From Croceibacterium segetis (GTDB taxonomy: Bacteria; Pseudomonadota; Alphaproteobacteria; Sphingomonadales; Sphingomonadaceae), in assembly GCF_011320115.1 (NCBI RefSeq), contig NZ_JAANOZ010000003.1, positions 248,001 to 312,000 on the forward strand: DNA of 64,000 nucleotides. The letters are read 5' to 3'. The notes under the pieces were generated by a model. The model ran no database searches and was not told where the DNA came from. It saw only the letters and a program-made list of their open reading frames with translations. Shown piece after piece: positions 59,539 to 64,000 of this stretch. Positions within the stretch are counted from its first letter, which is position 1; every line of letters begins with the position of its first letter. The position numbers and the translations under genes are program-made.

Positions 59539-60225
59539 CTATTTTGCTTCGGTTTCCTGCGGATCGCCCTCGACCTCGTCGCCTGGCTGTTCCTTGCGGA
59601 ACCGCAGCGTCCGGTCGAAGCGCTCCAGCACGAAACTGTCGCCGTCGCGCCGCAAGATCTGGTGATCGAAAGCGACGGTGCCGAGATCGTTGGGAACGAA
59701 GCGGAAATGCATCGCCCTGGTGCCGGCGGGAACGGGCACGGGGTCCGAGGCGATCTGGTACAGCGGAAAGGCCAGCATCACCTCTACCGGTTGGCCACCG
59801 CGCTTGATCTTGAAGCTCACCCGGTCCTTGTCGAACATGGCGGGCATCCCGCTGCCGTCCGTGAGCCGGACGCCGGCCTCGAACAGCTGCAGGGGAATGT
59901 CCTCCGCCACCTCGAGCGTGATGTCGAGCGCGCCGCCGGCGGCCGCATCGATCCCGACAAGCTCGAACCTGGGCGCATTGACCGGATCGCTGGTCAGCGC
60001 GATCCCGCTGTCCGTCGCCTCCCAGGTGCCCCTGGCCGCCTCGTCCATCGCGCCGTAACTCAGGAAATATTCGAAACGGCCGTCCGCTTCGAGCCGCAAG
60101 CCCGTGCCGACTTCCATCTGGCTGCCGTTGTATGTGCCGACGAGATCGGCCGGCTGGACCTGGGCAAATGCCGAGCCCGGCCATGCAAGGCCCAGCATGA
60201 CAACAAGTCGCGAACACAGTCGCAT
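59539..60225 (-). CDS. Secreted protein of unknown function
   Basis: A 228-residue exported protein: signal peptide (RLVVMLGLAWPGSAFAQ), then a beta-rich mature domain (ADLVGTYNGSQMEVGTGLRLEADGRFEYFLSYGA, WEATDSGIALTSDP), with SFVLERFDRTLRFRKE near the end. The early GTY...GRFEY...G-W--TDSGI pattern is seen in small lipocalin-like or META-like secreted proteins, but I do not recognise a firm family. It follows sdhA by 36 bases on the same strand, in the position where sdhB often stands. Likely periplasmic. Confidence 0.7.
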   Translation of the reverse strand: MRLCSRLVVMLGLAWPGSAFAQVQPADLVGTYNGSQMEVGTGLRLEADGRFEYFLSYGAMDEAARGTWEATDSGIALTSDPVNAPRFELVGIDAAAGGALDITLEVAEDIPLQLFEAGVRLTDGSGMPAMFDKDRVSFKIKRGGQPVEVMLAFPLYQIASDPVPVPAGTRAMHFRFVPNDLGTVAFDHQILRRDGDSFVLERFDRTLRFRKEQPGDEVEGDPQETEAK

Positions 60226-60261
60226 GGGAGCACTCCGGTCCGACGCGCGACCCCGTGAGTC

Positions 60262-62121
60262 TTAGTACACCCGCTTCTTCGGCTCGATGTACGCCACGTC
60301 GTCGGTCAGGGTGTATTCGTGGACCGGGCGGTAATCGATCTTCACCTCGCCGCCGGTGCCGCCCCAGCCGGTGAACCAGCTGGCGGTGTGCTTCATCCAG
60401 TTCGCGTCATCGCGCTCGGGGAAGTCCTCGTGGGCGTGGGCGCCGCGCGATTCCTTGCGGTTGTGGGCGGAGTGCATCGTCACGATCGCCTGGCCGATCA
60501 GGTTGTCGAGCTCGAGCGTCTCGACGAGGTCGCTGTTCCAGATCAGCGAGCGGTCGGTGACCGCAATGTCGTGCATCGAGCCGTAGATTTCGGCGAGCTT
60601 CGCCTTGCCTTCGGCCATCAGCTCGTCGGTGCGGAACACCGCCGCGTGCGCGCTCATCGCGCGCTGCATCGAGGTGCGGATCGCCGCGGTCGGCGTGCCG
60701 CCCTTGGCATTGCGGAAGTGGTCGAGGCGGCCGAGCGCGAAGTCGGCGCTGTCCTTGGGCAGCTCCTCGTGCGGGCTGTTCGGCTTGAGCAGCTCCTTGA
60801 GCCGGTGCCCGGTCGCGCGGCCGAACACCACGAGGTCGATCAGCGAGTTGGAACCGAGGCGATTGGCGCCGTGGACCGAAACGCACGCCGCCTCGCCGAC
60901 CGCGAACAGGCCCGGCACGACGGTCTCGGGATCGCCGTCGGCGCCGATGGTGACGACCTCGCCGTGATAGTTCGTCGGGATGCCGCCCATGTTGTAGTGC
61001 ACGGTCGGCACCACCGGCAGCGGCTGGCGGGTGAGGTCGACCCCGGCGAAGATCTTGCCGCTCTCGGTGATGCCCGGCAGCCGCTCCGCCAGCACCTTGG
61101 GATCGATGTGGTCGAGGTGCAGGTAGATGTGGTCCTTGTGCGGGCCGACGCCCCGCCCCTCGCGGATCTCCAGCGCCATCGAGCGGCTGACGACGTCGCG
61201 GCTGGCGAGGTCCTTGGCGCTCGGGGCGTAGCGTTCCATGAAGCGCTCGCCCTCGGAGTTGGTCAGGTACCCGCCCTCGCCGCGCGCGCCTTCGGTGATC
61301 AGCACGCCGGCGCCGTAGATGCCGGTCGGGTGGAACTGGACGAACTCCATGTCCTGCAGCGGCAGCCCCGCGCGCAGGACCATCCCGCCGCCGTCGCCGG
61401 TGCAGGTGTGGGCGCTGGTGCACGTGAAATACGTCCGGCCATAGCCGCCGGTCGCCAGCACCACCGCGTGCGCGCGGAAGCGGTGGATCGAACCGTCGTC
61501 GAGGCACAGCGCGATCACGCCGACGCACTTGCCGCCCTGCATGATCAGGTCGATCGCGAAGTATTCGATGAAGAAGTCGGCGTCGTACTTCAGGCTCTGC
61601 TGGTAGAGCGCGTGGAGCATCGCGTGGCCGGTGCGGTCCGCCGCGGCGCAGGTGCGCTGGACGGGCGGCCCCGCGCCCATGTTCTGCATGTGGCCGCCGA
61701 ACGGGCGCTGGTAGATCGTGCCATCGTCGTTGCGGCTGAACGGCACGCCGGCGTGCTCGAGCTCGTAGACCGCGTTCGGCGCCTCGCGCACCATGTACTC
61801 GATCGCGTCCTGGTCGCCGAGCCAGTCCGAGCCCTTGACGGTGTCGTACATGTGCCACTGCCAGTGGTCGGGCGTGTTGTTGCCGAGGCTCGCGGCGATG
61901 CCGCCTTGCGCGGCGACGGTGTGCGAACGCGTGGGGAAGACCTTGGTGATGCAGGCGGTCTTGAGGCCGCTTTCGGCGCTGCCCATCGTCGCGCGCAGGC
62001 CGGAGCCGCCGGCGCCGACGACCACGACGTCATAGGTATGATCGACAATCTTGTAGGCGGGTGCGGCGCGGCTGTTGCTGCCGGGTGTCGTTGGCGGCGT
62101 GATCGGCGAGGGGTTGTCCAT
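60262..62121 (-). CDS. sdhA: Succinate dehydrogenase flavoprotein subunit
   Basis: A 619-residue catalytic subunit. FAD-binding [15 protein letters not shown] near residues 34-48; the flavinylated histidine in [12 protein letters not shown]; active-site region [36 protein letters not shown]; and the C-terminal NWMKHTASW...YRPVHEYTL. It oxidises succinate to fumarate for the citric acid cycle and the quinone pool. The start shares one base with sdhD (TGATG). The usual iron-sulfur subunit gene sdhB is not found after it in this window. Confidence 0.98.
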   Translation of the reverse strand: MDNPSPITPPTTPGSNSRAAPAYKIVDHTYDVVVVGAGGSGLRATMGSAESGLKTACITKVFPTRSHTVAAQGGIAASLGNNTPDHWQWHMYDTVKGSDWLGDQDAIEYMVREAPNAVYELEHAGVPFSRNDDGTIYQRPFGGHMQNMGAGPPVQRTCAAADRTGHAMLHALYQQSLKYDADFFIEYFAIDLIMQGGKCVGVIALCLDDGSIHRFRAHAVVLATGGYGRTYFTCTSAHTCTGDGGGMVLRAGLPLQDMEFVQFHPTGIYGAGVLITEGARGEGGYLTNSEGERFMERYAPSAKDLASRDVVSRSMALEIREGRGVGPHKDHIYLHLDHIDPKVLAERLPGITESGKIFAGVDLTRQPLPVVPTVHYNMGGIPTNYHGEVVTIGADGDPETVVPGLFAVGEAACVSVHGANRLGSNSLIDLVVFGRATGHRLKELLKPNSPHEELPKDSADFALGRLDHFRNAKGGTPTAAIRTSMQRAMSAHAAVFRTDELMAEGKAKLAEIYGSMHDIAVTDRSLIWNSDLVETLELDNLIGQAIVTMHSAHNRKESRGAHAHEDFPERDDANWMKHTASWFTGWGGTGGEVKIDYRPVHEYTLTDDVAYIEPKKRVY

Positions 62122-62510
62122 CAGGCGGCGACTCCTCCGAGCGCCGCCTTGAGGATGAAGAACAGCCCGAAGGCGATTCCGGCGGCGGCGCCGAAGTTGA
62201 CCAGCAGCAGCGCGGCGAACTTGTTGCCGGCCTCGTGCACGTAATCGCCGATGAGCTCGCTGAGGCCCAGCCGGGCGTGCCAGAACACGTTGACCACCAG
62301 CGCTGCCATCGCGACGGCGGGCACCGGGTGCCTGAGCCAGCCGATCACGCTGCCGTAGCTGAGGTCGGGGAGGAGGACGAGCGAGATCGCCAGGAAGCTG
62401 ACCAGCAGCAGGTTGCCGACGGCGGTCATGCGCTGCTGCAGCCAGGCTTCCTCGCCTTCATGCGCGGGGCCGAGCCCGCGGACCCGGCCGAGTTCGGTGC
62501 CGTCACCCAT
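62121..62510 (-). CDS. sdhD: Succinate dehydrogenase membrane anchor subunit SdhD
   Basis: A 129-residue inner-membrane subunit with three helices ([59 protein letters not shown]). The FWHARLG stretch carries the conserved histidine near the haem/quinone site. It starts [23 protein letters not shown], with the early acidic and Gly-rich part typical of alphaproteobacterial SdhD. Eleven bases after sdhC; one-base overlap with sdhA. A far longer frame upstream runs through sdhC and the SDR and is not supported. Confidence 0.93.
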   Translation of the reverse strand: MGDGTELGRVRGLGPAHEGEEAWLQQRMTAVGNLLLVSFLAISLVLLPDLSYGSVIGWLRHPVPAVAMAALVVNVFWHARLGLSELIGDYVHEAGNKFAALLLVNFGAAAGIAFGLFFILKAALGGVAA

Positions 62511-62521
62511 GCGAGTGTCTC

Positions 62522-62902
62522 CTAGAGATAGATCACCGCGGCCCAGAAGGCGGCGGTGAGCAGGATGCCGATGATCGTCGTGGCGACCGACCAGCGCTTG
62601 TTTTCGTGGATTTCGTATCCCGCGCCGGCGTCCATCACGAAGTGGCGGACGCCCGAGCTCATGTGATTGAAGAACGCCCAGCTGATGCCGACAAGCACGA
62701 CCATGCCGTACCAGGTGGAGGCCTGCTGGGCGAATGTGGCGTAGCTTTCCGGCCCGCCGGCGATCGCCGCGAGCCACCAGATCAGCACCGGCAACGCGAC
62801 GAACGCCATGCCGTCGCCGGTGATGCGGTGCAGGATCGAGACGAGCATATGCGGGCCCCACTTCCAGATCGACAAGTGCGGCGAGAGCGGGCGGGAGGCC
62901 AT
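62522..62902 (-). CDS. sdhC: Succinate dehydrogenase cytochrome b556 subunit SdhC
   Basis: A 126-residue inner-membrane subunit. The signature RPLSPHLSIWKWGPHMLVSILHRITG has the quinone-site Ser/Arg and is followed by three helices; HMSSGVRHFVMDAG carries the haem-axial histidine. ATG at 62900-62902 fits the family start; the frame continues upstream without support. First gene of sdhC-sdhD-sdhA; its promoter is in the 79-base gap shared with the divergent SDR gene. Confidence 0.93.
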   Translation of the reverse strand: MASRPLSPHLSIWKWGPHMLVSILHRITGDGMAFVALPVLIWWLAAIAGGPESYATFAQQASTWYGMVVLVGISWAFFNHMSSGVRHFVMDAGAGYEIHENKRWSVATTIIGILLTAAFWAAVIYL

Positions 62903-62981
62903 CGGCAGGATCCGTTCGTTCGAGTGTGGCGACGCTCTTAGCGGAATGGTCAAGCGAGGCAACACCGGCTAGATCGCGGCC

Positions 62982-63695
62982 ATGCCAACCGTCCTCATTA
63001 CCGGATCCTCGCGCGGGATCGGCCAGGCGACCGCGGAAGCGCTGCGGGCGCGCGGCGCCAGGGTGATCGGCCATTCGTCGCGACCCACCGACGATCCCGA
63101 TGCGATCCCCGCCGACTTCTCCGACCCGCCGGCGCCGCAAGTCCTGTGGGAGGAGGCACTCGAGCGATCGGGCGGCGAGATCGACGTGCTGGTCAACAAC
63201 GCCGGCCTGTTTGCCGCCGCGCCGATCGACGCTTCCGACATCGCCTGGCTCGACGCGTGGGAGGATACGCTGCGGATCAACCTCACCGCCGCCGCCCAGC
63301 TCTCGCGCTTCGCGGTGCGGCACTGGCTCGGCAGCGGGCGAACGGGGCGCATCGTCCACATCGCCAGCCGCGCCGGGCATCGCGGCGATTCGCCCGATCA
63401 CTGGCACTATGCGGCCTCGAAGGGCGGGATGCTCGCGCTGCACAAGACCATCGCCCGCGCCTACGCCTTCGAAGGCATCCTCAGCTTCGCCATCACGCCG
63501 GGGTTCACCAACACCGGGATGGCCGAAGACTATCTCGCCACACGCGGCGGCGCGGGGCTGCTGGCCGACATCCCGCTCGGCCGCGTCGCCACGCCCGAGG
63601 AGATCGCCAGGATCGCGGTGTTCTGCGCGCTCGACGCCCCGCCGAGCCTGACCGGCGCGACGCTCGACGCCAATGGGGCCAGCTATGTTCGCTAG
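62982..63695 (+). CDS. Short-chain dehydrogenase/reductase
   Basis: A 237-residue SDR. LITGSSRGIGQATAEAL binds the dinucleotide, VNNAGLFAA is the NNAG motif, and the active-site HYAASKGG holds Tyr-x3-Lys. The end GATLDANGASYVR is usual for SDRs. The substrate is not apparent; FabG-like. It diverges from sdhC by 79 bases and overlaps the start of the beta-lactamase-like gene by eleven bases. Confidence 0.9.
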   Translation: MPTVLITGSSRGIGQATAEALRARGARVIGHSSRPTDDPDAIPADFSDPPAPQVLWEEALERSGGEIDVLVNNAGLFAAAPIDASDIAWLDAWEDTLRINLTAAAQLSRFAVRHWLGSGRTGRIVHIASRAGHRGDSPDHWHYAASKGGMLALHKTIARAYAFEGILSFAITPGFTNTGMAEDYLATRGGAGLLADIPLGRVATPEEIARIAVFCALDAPPSLTGATLDANGASYVR

Positions 63696-64000
63696 AATCG
63701 CATCCGCAGCGCTGCTGCTTACCGCCACCGCGTCCGCCCCGCCCCCACAAGGGGCCGCCGCCGACGGGCAGGTGCGCTGGGCGAAGCAATGCAAGGATTG
63801 GGACGAGTGGGACAAGCCCGGCCCGCCCTACCTGATCCACGGCCAGACCTACTATGTCGGCACCTGCGGGATCAGCGCGATCCTCATCGTCAGTCCCGAA
63901 GGCCACACGCTGATCGACAGCGGCACCGATGCCGGGGCGAAAGTGGTGGCGGCGAACATTCGCAAGCTCGGCTTCAGGCTGGCAGACGTGAACACCTTGC
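63685..64000 (+). CDS. Subclass B3 metallo-beta-lactamase-like protein, cut by window edge
   Basis: The first 105 codons lie here. A signal peptide (ARIASAALLLTATASA) is followed by CKDWDEWDKPGPPYLIHGQTYYVGTCGISA, SPEGHTLIDSGTDAGAKVVAANIRKLGF and DVNTL. These are the typical N-terminal strands of subclass B3 metallo-beta-lactamases (PPY-IHG-TYYVGTCGISAILI, LIDSGT). The zinc motif (HxHxDH or its B3 variant) would come just past the edge, so activity cannot be judged. It is cotranslated with the SDR (start inside the SDR's last codons). Confidence 0.85.
   Translation, partial: MFARIASAALLLTATASAPPPQGAAADGQVRWAKQCKDWDEWDKPGPPYLIHGQTYYVGTCGISAILIVSPEGHTLIDSGTDAGAKVVAANIRKLGFRLADVNTL

Noticed and set aside
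59021-60217. 398-codon reading of the DUF202 gene over the secreted protein gene
   Set aside because: Overlaps a same-strand gene with a clear signal peptide in another frame; the DUF202 part starts near 59500.
60319-62244. Plus-strand frame of 641 codons across sdhA
   Set aside because: Antisense to succinate dehydrogenase; its composition is that of a third-position GC shadow.
62121-63815. 564-codon reading of sdhD extending over sdhC and the SDR
   Set aside because: Upstream part is a shadow; sdhD has a family-like start at 62510.

Overview
The window is about 64 kb of GC-rich (roughly two-thirds G+C by eye), very densely coded chromosomal DNA. It looks like an aerobic alphaproteobacterium, most likely of the order Sphingomonadales (Sphingomonas / Novosphingobium / Erythrobacter relatives). 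The grounds are family-level: a LigF-like beta-etherase GST, neighbouring zapA / 6S RNA / 5-formyl-THF cyclo-ligase / DUF2842 genes, sdhC-sdhD-sdhA, an aerobic KorAB, a DUF6152 cassette, and the codon use. I see no prophage, transposase, integron, CRISPR array or rRNA. Nearly everything looks like chromosomal housekeeping or stable accessory genes.

Layout. 1-4.4 kb: C-terminally cut soluble chemotaxis receptor, LigF-like GST, and wall-active genes (NamZ, DOMON-like protein, GH25 lysozyme). 4.4-10.3 kb: tyrS, a PilZ protein, an MFS exporter coupled to cysteine synthase, and a coupled three-gene cassette (DUF6152, unknown secreted protein, dienelactone hydrolase). 10.3-17.3 kb: M23 and L,D-transpeptidase wall enzymes, OPT transporter, thiE, an SRPBCC-ArsR pair with two operator-like palindromes, a lipoprotein, and a secreted EEP-family phosphatase/nuclease. 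17.3-23.5 kb: lower glycolysis and pentose phosphate genes (fda; tkt-gap-MOSC-pgk) with a TlpA-like thioredoxin. 23.7-29.5 kb: zapA, lemA-DUF2207, a likely 6S RNA, two unusual regulators, 5-formyl-THF cyclo-ligase, DUF2842 and tRNA-Asp. 29.5-37.8 kb: YdeI-like protein, branched-chain 2-oxoacid dehydrogenase E1a-E1b-E2, thyA, tRNA-Pro, purF, an SDR and a second PilZ protein. 37.8-49.8 kb: cfa, PAP2 phosphatase, YdjM hydrolase, korAB, an HSL-type esterase coupled to rppH, guaB-rsmB-TPR, DUF2200 and a zinc-ribbon protein. 49.8-56.5 kb: hydroxybutyrate dehydrogenase, YpfJ peptidase, BlaI/M56 regulatory pair, alpha-hydroxy-acid oxidase, DUF1971 protein, and a likely nitric-oxide module (truncated globin, NsrR-like Rrf2, small haem-copper-oxidase-like membrane protein). 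56.6-64 kb: cyclophilin, DUF202-SLC13 pair, a secreted unknown, sdhA-sdhD-sdhC, an SDR, and the start of a subclass B3 metallo-beta-lactamase.

Genome style. Same-strand neighbours are very often translationally coupled (ATGA, GTGA, TGATG or TAATG junctions). Eleven of the twelve tail-to-tail protein gene pairs have stop codons that overlap or abut, six of them by exactly four bases, so convergent genes almost never have space for a terminator. No protein-free gap exceeds 300 bases; the two largest hold the candidate 6S RNA (26738-27003) and a 9-bp tandem repeat (40853-41082).

Most unusual items: a winged-helix / single-membrane-span / degenerate receiver-domain regulator (27013-27846) next to a PAS-like LuxR protein; a MOSC protein embedded in the glycolytic operon; two candidate two-site operators (SRPBCC-ArsR and BlaI-M56); a candidate NsrR operator overlapping its own start codon; and tiny ORFs whose stops overlap the start codons of both PilZ genes. 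All functional calls rest on reading motifs and remembered family features, with no database search.
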